DNA of 64,000 nucleotides from Rurimicrobium sp040387755 (lineage in GTDB: Bacteria; Bacteroidota; Bacteroidia; Chitinophagales; Chitinophagaceae). This document shows, piece after piece, positions 25,301-32,780 of this stretch. Every line of letters starts with the position of its first letter. Within the stretch, counting starts at the first letter, position 1. The notes below the pieces were generated by a model. It was not told where the DNA came from. It saw only the letters and a program-made list of their open reading frames with translations, and ran no database searches. The stretch spans positions 248,001 through 312,000 of the forward strand of contig JAZKDB010000001.1 of assembly GCA_040387755.1 (NCBI GenBank). The letters are read 5' to 3'. Both the position numbers and the translations under genes were made by a program.

Positions 25301-26259
25301 ATATCAGGGAAGGCTTTTTGGCTTCATCCGAGCAGCCTGTGGTATTACTATATAGTTCGTCCAATGATGAAGAGATTATCAGGGCCTGTGAGGATTATAA
25401 GGTCAATCGCAGATTAGTAAAGCCTGTTAAGATGCAGCAGATTTATACAGCATTATCGCAATTAAATATTAAAGAGGAGCAGATACAATTGTCCGAGAAG
25501 AAAGAGTATAATTTTGGTAAATTCTCCGTATTGGTTGCCGAAGATAATTTAATCAATATGATGCTTGTTAAGACATTAATTGGAAAAATTGCTCCGGACG
25601 CTACTATCATTGGCGCCGTCAACGGTATTGATGCAGTCAATAAATGTAGAATTCATAATCCGGATATTATTTTAATGGACATTCAAATGCCGGACATGAA
25701 TGGATATGAAGCGACGAAATCTATCCGAAGTGAGGTTCAATACGTCAATCCAATTATTGCCTTGACTGCTGGTAATGTATTGGGCGAAAAAGAGAAATGT
25801 ATCAGCATGGGAATGAATGATTTTGTGGTCAAGCCAATCAACGAACAATCGATAGTTACGATATTCAGTAAATGGTTAAGTGGAACTAGTATTGAATTTA
25901 ATGAAAGTAAGGATGCCCAGGAAGGACAACATGCGACGATTCATTTTGATAAAAGACAGTTTTATTCAAATTTTGACCCAAGTCATATTTCGCCTGAGAT
26001 TATCCAATTAATCAGAGATGAGCTGAGCTCAATGCTGCAAACTTTGACGCTGAATTATGAAGCAAAAGATATCTTGGCACTTAATAGAATGGGACATAAG
26101 TTAAGAGGTAGTTCTGTGACCTGTGGTTTTAACCGTTTAGGAGACTTAGCAAAAAAGGTTGAAGTGTTGAAGACTTTTTCGGAGGATGAAGCTGGGAAGT
26201 TGGTACAAGAAATTAATAGCGAAATACTATTGGTGAATGATATGATGGCTCAGTTGTAA
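22390..26259 (+). CDS. PAS-rich hybrid sensor histidine kinase (PAS x5, HisKA, HATPase, REC, REC, Hpt)
   Basis: A 1289-residue cytoplasmic-looking kinase without clear membrane segments. Five PAS-like units occupy about residues 15-650 (for example GFMCTHDLKGNFLTVNSAG and ATDLNGLITLFNSGAEKLLG). HisKA has His673 in MSHEIRTPLNGVIGF; HATPase shows LVNLLSNATKFTQ and KYGGTGLGLTIS. Two receivers follow, with Asp957 (IIMDYNMPFMNG) and Asp1097 (LMDIQMPDMNG), then an Hpt domain with His1236 (MGHKLRGSS). All phosphorelay sites are thus present in one chain. The following gene is a REC-Hpt protein, and a third kinase converges behind it, so this is a signalling cluster. The signal is unknown; redox or small ligands are common for PAS. 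Confidence 0.93.
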   Translation: MEHDSTPFNKERLPLFENIFCLSSDLICVVAAEGLFKAINPSFVHLLGKENEPILTETLFDLLHPDDSVVMRRQLEDSIREQKAFQATNRILTGQNLYCTIQWNVTPDSSGTEWYFIGRDITEDRIKQEHLKYNEQQLSAFFENSQGFMCTHDLKGNFLTVNSAGASSLGYSKDEISRLSLFDIVHKSRHQFLESYLREIKSKGNLKGQMVVRDKSGAIHFWMFNNVLEKDMDNKEYVIGNAIDITDRYLLEEDLKKTKELLEQTNNVARIGGWEYNIEKKALFWTLVTKRIHGVAADYIPDLESGINFYKEGENRKTIRQAVSNAIEQGLNADLELQIITRKGNEIWVRAIINSEFQNGICKRIYGTIQDIDQSKNAALEVSRSRKLFKDVLSSASEVSIIATDLNGLITLFNSGAEKLLGYRSEELIGKHNPGIFHSPEEVTQRGIELTKQLGFSVEGFNVFVTMANLIGSEKREWKYIRKDGTQRTVSLVVTPIKDINNTTNGYLGVATDITETKVIERALNTERARLSAFVQHAPAAVAMLDANMKYIAVSNRWIEDYHLSEHKVVGQSHTELFPAVFAHSTELQTRVLNGAVERKEEDVFRFPGEAEDQYISWEMRPWYKFDDTIGGVMMFTQNITSIVKQREELKVAKFNAELASVAKSEFLANMSHEIRTPLNGVIGFTDLLLKTKLEETQFQYLTVVNQSANTLLSIINDILDFSKIEAGKLELDTEKVDLYEMSSHAVDIISYQIQNKGLEMLLNIDAHLPRFIYCDSVRLMQILVNLLSNATKFTQQGEIELKIQLMDTNGGDSLIRFGVRDTGIGINEDKQNKIFEAFAQEDSSTTKKYGGTGLGLTISNKLLGLMGSRLNVESKLGQGSYFYFDLKLKSEVGEPIEWENLERIKQVLIVDDNENNRTILRQILLLKNIVCTEAKNGLEALQLLSKGNTYDVIIMDYNMPFMNGIETIKNIREGFLASSEQPVVLLYSSSNDEEIIRACEDYKVNRRLVKPVKMQQIYTALSQLNIKEEQIQLSEKKEYNFGKFSVLVAEDNLINMMLVKTLIGKIAPDATIIGAVNGIDAVNKCRIHNPDIILMDIQMPDMNGYEATKSIRSEVQYVNPIIALTAGNVLGEKEKCISMGMNDFVVKPINEQSIVTIFSKWLSGTSIEFNESKDAQEGQHATIHFDKRQFYSNFDPSHISPEIIQLIRDELSSMLQTLTLNYEAKDILALNRMGHKLRGSSVTCGFNRLGDLAKKVEVLKTFSEDEAGKLVQEINSEILLVNDMMAQL

Positions 26260-26358
26260 GTGGTCCTTTTGCCGATTAAGGGAGTTAAATAATACAAACA
26301 AAGGTCAGAAAATACAAACAGGAGTATTTGTAAAACGCAAATAAACTAATAGGGGGAA

Positions 26359-27165
26359 ATGATTAACATGACAGATAAAGCTGCGTTGCCTGAAACTACT
26401 AAAATACTGGTAGCAGAGGATAGTTTGATTAACAGGAAATTATTGGAGTTGCATTTTCAAAAGCAACAAATTGCAGCAGATTTTGTTGAGAATGGTCTGG
26501 AAGCCATTGAAAGGCTATCAGCTACTGAATCATATAGTTTGGTGTTATTGGATATTGAAATGCCAGAAATGAATGGTTATGAAACCGCTAGGCATATCAG
26601 GACGGTGATGAAAAGTAATATCCCTATAGTGGCCATGTCTGGCTATTCCGATATTCAGGAAAAGGAACGATGCATTCAGTCAGGTATGAATAATTATGTT
26701 TCAAAACCAATCGATATGAATCTCCTTTATTCTATACTGAATGATTTGATAAAGGTAGACTATAAACAAAAGGAAGTGCTTAATGATTCCAGCCTGCAGA
26801 AATTTGATTTTATAGATCTTAGCTATTTTAAGGCATTGTCGGGCGGAAGGCCGGAGTTTGAACTGAATATTTTCGAGATGTTGATTGAAGATATTCCTTT
26901 GCAATTGTTGGAAGTGATTAGTTCTATTGAGGCTGAGGATCTTAAGGAAGCTGCCCAAATTGTACATAAGATGAAATCATCATTGACGATGATTGGTATT
27001 CAGAAAATTCAACCCTTGGTAGCTAATCTGGAGCAAGAACTAAATCTTGGGAAATTAAATGAGCACTATCTAAAGGATTTGAGAGAAATACAGACAACTG
27101 TCAAATCCGCTATAGCAGAGTTAACAGTTGTGCATGCTCAGTTAAAGAGGCAACTTAATCGTTGA
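26359..27165 (+). CDS. REC-Hpt phosphorelay protein
   Basis: A 268-residue protein with a receiver domain (VAEDSLINRKLLELHF; phospho-acceptor Asp65 in LLDIEMPEMNG; Lys in NYVSKPID) and an Hpt domain (about residues 165-265) with His203 in IVHKMKSSLTMIG. There is no DNA-binding or enzymatic output. The ATG at 26359 follows an AGGGGG ribosome-binding-like sequence, unusual in this AT-rich genome and decisive for the start over Met4. It lies 99 bases after the hybrid kinase and probably shuttles phosphate from or to it. No terminator separates it from the convergent kinase whose stop is 2 bases away. Confidence 0.92.
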   Translation: MINMTDKAALPETTKILVAEDSLINRKLLELHFQKQQIAADFVENGLEAIERLSATESYSLVLLDIEMPEMNGYETARHIRTVMKSNIPIVAMSGYSDIQEKERCIQSGMNNYVSKPIDMNLLYSILNDLIKVDYKQKEVLNDSSLQKFDFIDLSYFKALSGGRPEFELNIFEMLIEDIPLQLLEVISSIEAEDLKEAAQIVHKMKSSLTMIGIQKIQPLVANLEQELNLGKLNEHYLKDLREIQTTVKSAIAELTVVHAQLKRQLNR

Positions 27166-27167
27166 TT

Positions 27168-28349
27168 TTAAGTAATTGGTAACTCTACCTTAAATTCGGT
27201 GCCGCTTCCAGATCGACCTTTTGAAATGTTTAATGTGCCTTCTAAGGATTGAATCAGGTGTAATACTAATTGCAATCCAAAACCAAACCCTTTTTCGCCT
27301 TCTGTGCCTGAGCCGGAAGAATGTTTGCTTGATAGAATTAACTTGATTGTTTGTTCATCAATGCCAATACCATTGTCTGTCACAACAATATTTAGGAAGG
27401 AAGTATCATTTCTCATTTCAACACTAAGTTGAACCTTAATGCCTCCATTTGAGGGAGTGAATTTTATGGCATTTGATATCAGATTTCCTGCAATCTGCAG
27501 GAGCTTACTTTTGGCTGGCAATTTTACCTCTGTAGTTGTAAGGTTATTGATTTCGAGATGTATGTTTTTGTTTTTAGCCTGAGGCGTATAAAGCTGATAC
27601 AGCTTTTCTTTAAACGATGATAGTGTCAATCCTTCATTTGTCATCTTTTTGACCTCACTGCTCAGTATTTCATCCGCAAGCTCCAGAATTGAATTTCCAC
27701 TTTTATGTATCAGGCTAATCATGTCCAAAACATCGTTGATTTTGTTGCTTTGGCCTTGTGTAGACATATATTCGGCAAGGCCTACAATGCCGCTTAAAGG
27801 GCCACGGATATCATGTATTACTTTGTTTTGAGTAGATGTTGTTTCCTCAACTTTATATTTTAATGCTTCAATCAATTTTAAAGCCTTTAAACGATTCACA
27901 ATTTCGGTTGCAATGATTTTTAAAAGCTCAATTTTCTCCGGTGACAATTTTTTTGGCTTATTATCGATAACACACAATGAGCCTATGTTTTGTCCTTGAA
28001 CATTAATAGGCAGGCCAAAATAGTAGCGCAAATTAAGCGTGCTTGTTACAAAATCTTTATCCGCAAAACGAGCGTCAAGACTGAGGTCAGGAATTTCAAA
28101 ATAATGTTCCTCAGCAATTGTGTATTGGCAAATAGTATCTTCTCTGTTTACAGGTCCCGAGTCCATTCCATAATTAGAAATTACCCACTGAGTATAAGTG
28201 TCAATTATGCTTACTAACGATATTTCTGTACCTGCTATTTTGGCTGCCAATCTGGCTAGATCGCTGAAGTTGTTGTTGAAATTTGTATAGTCCAGATCTA
28301 GGTCTGATAGAGCAAGAATTCGCTCCATTTCATTATTGGTCATTACCAT
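27168..28349 (-). CDS. GAF-domain sensor histidine kinase
   Basis: A 393-residue soluble kinase. A GAF domain covers about residues 20-165 (EISLVSIIDTYTQWVIS, YYFGLPINVQGQNIGSLCVI), followed by HisKA with His179 in VIHDIRGPLSGI and a HATPase domain with GNLISNAIKFTPS, DNGIGIDEQ and GFGFGLQLVLHLI. The HisKA sequence has HDIRGPL rather than HEIRTPL, but the His is kept. It converges on the REC-Hpt gene (2-base gap), so the three proteins may be partners of one relay. The start could also be Met3 at 28343. GAF ligand unknown. Confidence 0.88.
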   Translation of the reverse strand: MVMTNNEMERILALSDLDLDYTNFNNNFSDLARLAAKIAGTEISLVSIIDTYTQWVISNYGMDSGPVNREDTICQYTIAEEHYFEIPDLSLDARFADKDFVTSTLNLRYYFGLPINVQGQNIGSLCVIDNKPKKLSPEKIELLKIIATEIVNRLKALKLIEALKYKVEETTSTQNKVIHDIRGPLSGIVGLAEYMSTQGQSNKINDVLDMISLIHKSGNSILELADEILSSEVKKMTNEGLTLSSFKEKLYQLYTPQAKNKNIHLEINNLTTTEVKLPAKSKLLQIAGNLISNAIKFTPSNGGIKVQLSVEMRNDTSFLNIVVTDNGIGIDEQTIKLILSSKHSSGSGTEGEKGFGFGLQLVLHLIQSLEGTLNISKGRSGSGTEFKVELPIT

Positions 28350-28403
28350 AAACGTGAGTTGCTTATCAATGTACGAAATGCAGAGTCATTTGGTTTGAGG
28401 TTG

Positions 28404-28411
28404 CAAACCTA
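28404..28411 (-). promoter_or_regulatory. TAnnTTTG -7 box before the GAF kinase
   Basis: TAGGTTTG on the minus strand, 54 bases upstream of the ATG at 28349; no good -33 TTTG at standard spacing. Confidence 0.35.
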
Positions 28412-28740
28412 CGAAGCTAATGCCAAGTGCTGAAATGGATTAGGGAATAACTCAGCTTTTTTTATTAGTAAAGTAATTAGGCTTAATCGCAAGGATATAA
28501 GGCTTGACTTTTCATTTTTATATTTTACTCTTTTTTTCAATTTAACTTGTTTTAAAAATTGGGTTTTGATTTTAGCAATGAATTCTAAAGCAAAATTGTC
28601 TTTTGGTAAATAATTGCGGTGTGATGGGTTATGATAAAATTTTTGTTTTCAGAATGATATAAAATTGAATTGAGCGCTTGCATGAGAAGGAAATTATGTA
28701 AGCCAATGATGATAATCGTGTAAATAATTTAAATGCCCGT

Positions 28741-28769
28741 TTTGCAATTTTGCTATGACGATATTTTCA
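28741..28769 (+). promoter_or_regulatory. Promoter candidate for the PEBP-like gene
   Basis: TTTG (28741-28744), 17-base spacer, TATTTTCA (28762-28769, six of eight matches), 12 bases before the ATG at 28782. Confidence 0.35.
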
Positions 28770-28781
28770 TAAAAATATTTT

Positions 28782-29309
28782 ATGCGCTATTCGGAAATTT
28801 TCTTTTTCATAATATTGTTGACGAGCTTAACCCCTTTTTCAAAACATCGATTAATGGTGAGTAGCCCTGCTTTTGCCGGTAATCAAATGATTCCTGCTGA
28901 GTACTCATGCGAAGGTGTTGATATGAACCCTCCATTGCACATAGATAATATACCACAAAATGCTATTAGCCTAGCTATTATCATTCACGATCCTGATGCC
29001 GGCGTGAAGGGTGGTTTTACACATTGGGTGGTATGGAATATAGAAGTCAGTAAGGATATTCCAAGGAATTTTAATAGTGGTGATATAGGTCTGAACAGCG
29101 AGTTGAAAAATCGCTATAAAGGTATGTGCCCGACTTCAGGTACACATTACTATCATTTTATAGTTTATGCTCTGGACGCTAAACTGGGTACAAACATTAA
29201 TGTTGATAAGAAGAAACTAGAAGAAATGATGCGGGGGCATATACTGGCCAAAGGAGAATTAGTAGGACTTTATAGAAAACCATCAAGTAATTATTCAGAA
29301 AAGCAATAG
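28782..29309 (+). CDS. PEBP family protein (YbhB/YbcL, Raf-kinase-inhibitor-like)
   Basis: A 175-residue protein with an N-terminal hydrophobic segment (residues 5-20) that may be a signal or anchor. Family motifs are in order: IPAEYSCEGVDMNPPLHI, IHDPDAGVKGGFTHWVVWNI (the ligand-pocket DPDA and HW) and GTHYYHFIVYALDAKL. The bacterial members bind small anions or phospholipid head groups; their role is not settled. It is followed after about 30 bases by a small Cys-rich lipoprotein, which could be co-transcribed. Confidence 0.9.
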   Translation: MRYSEIFFFIILLTSLTPFSKHRLMVSSPAFAGNQMIPAEYSCEGVDMNPPLHIDNIPQNAISLAIIIHDPDAGVKGGFTHWVVWNIEVSKDIPRNFNSGDIGLNSELKNRYKGMCPTSGTHYYHFIVYALDAKLGTNINVDKKKLEEMMRGHILAKGELVGLYRKPSSNYSEKQ

Positions 29310-29342
29310 GATTAGAATGTGATAACCAAAAATGAACTGTAT

Positions 29343-29594
29343 ATGAAAAGGGTATTTGAAGTAATGCTGACAATAGGATTAGGTATTTTTACACATAGTT
29401 GTACTACGGATAGCCAGGCTACAGATGGCAAAAATGAAGCAGAAACTGCTGCTACTGATTGCCTGTGTAACCAATGCCCATGTAAAGGATATAAAGATGC
29501 CAATGGTGATAAGGTATGTGACAATCAGAGGGCAGATGAACCAAGTATGAATTGCGATCATCATAGCGATGATCATGAATTATTGGCCAAATAA
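29343..29594 (+). CDS. Small Cys-rich lipoprotein
   Basis: An 83-residue protein. I chose the ATG at 29343 over the GTG at 29319 because it gives a compact lipoprotein signal (MKRVFEVMLTIGLGIFTHSC). The mature part has a cluster CLCNQCPCKGYKDANGDKVC followed by CDHHSDDH; the DANGDKVCD piece looks like a calcium-loop (EF-hand or dockerin-like) signature with cysteines, and the His/Asp tail could bind metal. No family was recognised. It lies behind the PEBP-like gene on the same strand. Confidence 0.7.
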   Translation: MKRVFEVMLTIGLGIFTHSCTTDSQATDGKNEAETAATDCLCNQCPCKGYKDANGDKVCDNQRADEPSMNCDHHSDDHELLAK

Positions 29595-29604
29595 TTACAC
29601 TAGA

Positions 29605-30156
29605 CTACAGCATCTTGTTGTCAACCATATTGAAAAAATCCATTGGCTGAAAAGTACGCCAGTTAGGGATATCCAATAGTGTGATGTAACGTTCCAGGTT
29701 CATTTGTTTGAAATCGTATTGTGTAGAAGAGGGCATATTCACAGAGACTATCCAGCCTCCATATTCAGCAATATCGCTCTGCCATTCTTCATAATAATCG
29801 GTATCGCTGCTATGAAAGTTGAGTACATTTTCAGTAATCAATATGAATTTATGAACACCTCGCTGTACCATGCCATCAATCAGTTCACGCTTTAATTGCA
29901 TGATGTCGTTTTCAATGGCATCGTTCCATTCGCCAATCATTTCTATAATAGCGAAGTTGAAATCATAGTCAGCAAACAATACTTTCAGGTAAAGTGTCCG
30001 TGATCCAAATTCGTCCCACTGCGGGTGGATATAATAATTGTACACCGTGTTTGAATACTCAAACTCGCTGTAGCTGCGCCCAAAAAAAGGTGAGCGCTCA
30101 TCTTCTTCGGCTGTATAGAGGTGTCTCCAGTTATAATATGGTTCTATTTCCTGCAT
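29605..30156 (-). CDS. Conserved-looking hypothetical protein
   Basis: A 183-residue soluble protein rich in Tyr, Trp and Asp (for example IEPYYNWRHLYTAEEDERSP near the N-terminus). I place the start at Met13 of the longer frame (ATG at 30156), because the longer form would overlap the stop of the gene upstream by 20 bases; the long start at 30192 remains possible. No signal peptide and no known domain. It reads as the second gene of a pair with the TPR membrane protein at 30173-30829, 16 bases behind it. Confidence 0.7.
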   Translation of the reverse strand: MQEIEPYYNWRHLYTAEEDERSPFFGRSYSEFEYSNTVYNYYIHPQWDEFGSRTLYLKVLFADYDFNFAIIEMIGEWNDAIENDIMQLKRELIDGMVQRGVHKFILITENVLNFHSSDTDYYEEWQSDIAEYGGWIVSVNMPSSTQYDFKQMNLERYITLLDIPNWRTFQPMDFFNMVDNKML

Positions 30157-30172
30157 CAGTAAACCAATCCTG

Positions 30173-30829
30173 TTATCCCGGCATGCGGGCAATATATTTT
30201 TGCATTTCCTTAATCTGATCTACCACTTGTACATTGGTTGGCTTACAGGCTTTTGCTTTGGCAAAGTACTGTTTCGAAGCCCTGAAATCGCGGCGCTGCA
30301 TACAAATAGAGCATAATTGCAAATAAGCACTTGCTTCATTGTCTTTGTCAGGCAGACCCAGAGAAAGTGCTTTACGAATATGTTCGTAAGCCTCTTTGGT
30401 ATTCCCTTTTTTCTGAGCAATAGCACCTAATTGCAAATAAGCAGTTCCTTCGAATCCTTTTTCTGTAATACCGGCATCCAGACTTTTGCGCAAACTTGTT
30501 TCGGCTTTATCAAGATCATCGGTCATAGAATGCATATTGGCTTGCAACATATGATAAGAAGAACGGACCGGCTTGTATAATAAATTAGGGTACTTAACTC
30601 TTGCTAATAATTTTTCTGCTCCTTCCAGGTCACCATTTTCTACATAACCTTGTATCAGAGACATCGGGCCAATCAGGAAATGGGCAACAACCATTAATAT
30701 GGCGATTAGCATCGGAATCCAGGCTATCCACCACGTTACTTTAAAGCCAATCCAAAAGCCTAAACCCAAAAGGACAATCGCAATTGCGATACGATTGAAT
30801 ACTAAAAAATGTCTTAATTTGATATTCAT
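30173..30829 (-). CDS. Membrane-anchored TPR protein
   Basis: A 218-residue protein with two N-terminal membrane segments (about residues 10-30 and 34-55) and a cytoplasmic or periplasmic helical repeat part: EGAEKLLARV, LDKAETSLRKSLDAG, TAYLQLGAIAQKKGNTKEAY, SAYLQLCSICMQRRDFRASK. These are TPR-like units, probably a scaffold. It has a TACCTTTG -7 box 24 bases before its ATG and a downstream partner gene on the same strand. The function is unknown. Confidence 0.82.
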   Translation of the reverse strand: MNIKLRHFLVFNRIAIAIVLLGLGFWIGFKVTWWIAWIPMLIAILMVVAHFLIGPMSLIQGYVENGDLEGAEKLLARVKYPNLLYKPVRSSYHMLQANMHSMTDDLDKAETSLRKSLDAGITEKGFEGTAYLQLGAIAQKKGNTKEAYEHIRKALSLGLPDKDNEASAYLQLCSICMQRRDFRASKQYFAKAKACKPTNVQVVDQIKEMQKYIARMPG

Positions 30830-30852
30830 TTCTTTTCTGTAAAAATTGTTCG

Positions 30853-30860
30853 CAAAGGTA
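30853..30860 (-). promoter_or_regulatory. TAnnTTTG -7 box before the TPR membrane gene
   Basis: TACCTTTG on the minus strand, 23 bases upstream of the ATG at 30829; no clear -33 element. Confidence 0.4.
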
Positions 30861-30949
30861 GTGGCTAATTTTGAGTAAAACGAGCGATTTTTAATGGAAT
30901 TGAGCTTTCTGGACAGAAAGCAATCAGGATTTTGTTTCTTTGCGGCGTG

Positions 30950-32050
30950 ATGATGGCCCTGTTTTATATTTTTTCAATCTGTATTGTGGTGCAAACGCTC
31001 TTTGCAGTATGGATGCTTTGGGCAGGTAGTGGCAATAAGGAGTTGCCGGCCGAATCGGAGGGTAAACCTCTGTCCATTATTATTTGTGCTCATAATGAGG
31101 CAGAAAATCTGAATAAAAATTTGCCATTAATTCTTCAGCAATCACATACTGATTTTGAAGTGATTGTTGTTAATGATGATTCGGATGATGATAGTGCCAT
31201 TATTCTTCATGAATTATCTGGTCAGTATGCGCATTTGGTTGTCGTTAATATCAGTAAAGGGGAGGAAAGATTGCTGCCAGGGAAGAAATTTGCACTAAGT
31301 AAGGGTATTGAATCAGCAAAAAATGAATATTTACTGCTTTGTGATGCTGATTGCGCTCCTGCTTCGGCAAATTGGGCTTTGCTAATGAGTAAACGCTTAA
31401 ATCCACCTGTAGAAATAGTAGCAGGATACGGAGCTTACACCAGAACTTCCTACTGGTTGAATACCTTTATTCGTTGGGAGACTGTACACACCTTTTTGCA
31501 ATACAGTAGTTATACCAAAACAGGAATGCCTTATATGGCTGTAGGGCGAAATCTGGCATGCACCAAGACTGTTTTGAAGGCTGCACAAGCCAGTCCTGTA
31601 TGGGCTTCAATGCCTTCGGGCGACGATGATTTACTGATGCTTCTGAAAGGCAAAAGGAATAATGTTGCCATAACTTCTGATTCCGATTCTTTCACGTATA
31701 GCGAAGCAAAATCGGATTTCGGAGATTGGTTGAAGCAAAAGCAAAGACATCTTTCGACAGGTAAATTGTACAAATCGCATATTCAGTTTTTGTTGAGCCT
31801 CTATGGTTTCTCTCATGGATTGATGTGGCTTTTGGCATTGATTCTCTGCTTAGCAAGCAAGGCTTATTTAATCTCATCGATGCTGATTTTACGCTGCATG
31901 TTGGTATGGTGTCTCTGGGCAATTACTGCCGACAATCTGAAGGAAAGAAAACTAATTCTCTGGCTACCATTTTGTGATGTCGCCTGGGCTATTTATAACT
32001 TAATTTTGTCGCCATATATTTTCTACAAAACAAAAAAGCAATGGAAGTAA
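30950..32050 (+). CDS. Family 2 glycosyltransferase, membrane-anchored
   Basis: A 366-residue GT2 enzyme. An N-terminal membrane segment (residues 2-20) is followed by SIIICAHNEAENL, VVNDDSDDDS, the DxD-type LLLCDADCAPAS, and a QKQRHLSTG piece where processive members have QxxRW; three further membrane segments sit in the C-terminal third. ATG at 30950 was chosen; TTG at 30932 and GTG at 30947 are in frame but less usual. It overlaps rsmG by 10 bases. It resembles the non-processive anchored GT2 group; the sugar and acceptor are unknown. Confidence 0.85.
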   Translation: MMALFYIFSICIVVQTLFAVWMLWAGSGNKELPAESEGKPLSIIICAHNEAENLNKNLPLILQQSHTDFEVIVVNDDSDDDSAIILHELSGQYAHLVVVNISKGEERLLPGKKFALSKGIESAKNEYLLLCDADCAPASANWALLMSKRLNPPVEIVAGYGAYTRTSYWLNTFIRWETVHTFLQYSSYTKTGMPYMAVGRNLACTKTVLKAAQASPVWASMPSGDDDLLMLLKGKRNNVAITSDSDSFTYSEAKSDFGDWLKQKQRHLSTGKLYKSHIQFLLSLYGFSHGLMWLLALILCLASKAYLISSMLILRCMLVWCLWAITADNLKERKLILWLPFCDVAWAIYNLILSPYIFYKTKKQWK

Positions 32051-32667
32051 TACTGAAATATTTTGATGACTTTACAGATACACAGCTGACTCAGCTAGAG
32101 GCATTGGAAGGTTTGTATACAGATTGGAACGAGAAGATTAATGTCATTTCGCGAAAGGATATTGATAGTCTGTACGAAAGGCATGTATTACATTCACTGG
32201 CCATTGCAGCAGCCGCAAATTTTAATGACGGTGCAGAAATTATTGATATTGGTACCGGCGGTGGATTTCCAGGTATACCTCTTGCTATTTATTTTCCTGA
32301 AGTTCAGTTTTTATTAGCAGACAGCATTGCCAAAAAGCTGAAAGTGGTACAAGATGTTGCTGATCAGATCGGACTTAAAAATGTTCAGGTCCAACATACC
32401 CGCATTGAAGATATTAAGAACAGGAAATTTGATTTTGCCGTTTCAAGGGCGGTGGCTCCATTAGGAGATTTATGGAAATGGGCAAGACCAATTTTACGCA
32501 CCGGGCATAACAGTGAGGAGTATGGCAATGGTCTGATTTGCCTTAAAGGCGGTGATTTAGCTCAGGAATTTGCCGAATCCGGATTGAAGCCAAGAATGCT
32601 ACCTGTAAACAGAATATTCGAAGAACCTGGTTTCGAAGAAAAGTACGTTGTATATGTTCCTCGCTAG
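32041..32667 (+). CDS. rsmG: 16S rRNA (guanine-527 N7) methyltransferase
   Basis: A 208-residue SAM methyltransferase that modifies 16S rRNA position 527. The GidB hallmark IIDIGTGGGFPGIPLAI (about residues 66-82) binds SAM, followed by LADSIAKKLKVV and FAVSRAVAPLGDLWKWA. N-terminal NWNEKINVISRKDIDSLYER also fits. The start overlaps the glycosyltransferase stop by 10 bases, so the two are co-transcribed. Unlike many genomes there is no mnmG next to it here. Confidence 0.95.
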   Translation: MEVILKYFDDFTDTQLTQLEALEGLYTDWNEKINVISRKDIDSLYERHVLHSLAIAAAANFNDGAEIIDIGTGGGFPGIPLAIYFPEVQFLLADSIAKKLKVVQDVADQIGLKNVQVQHTRIEDIKNRKFDFAVSRAVAPLGDLWKWARPILRTGHNSEEYGNGLICLKGGDLAQEFAESGLKPRMLPVNRIFEEPGFEEKYVVYVPR

Positions 32668-32780
32668 CATCTTCTGTTTGACGATTTGAATAATTGACAA
32701 TTGATTTATATTTTACACCAGAGAATACTAATTGTTTGTCTGTTTACTAATTCCATATTTACTCTTTCTCTCACGGATTG

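Larger units (their letters stand above)
28350..28781. other. AT-rich divergent gap
   Basis: No gene seen. It holds the upstream regions of the GAF kinase (TAGGTTTG box at 28404-28411, minus strand) and of the PEBP-like gene (promoter candidate at 28741-28769). The middle part is simple AT-rich sequence. Confidence 0.6.
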
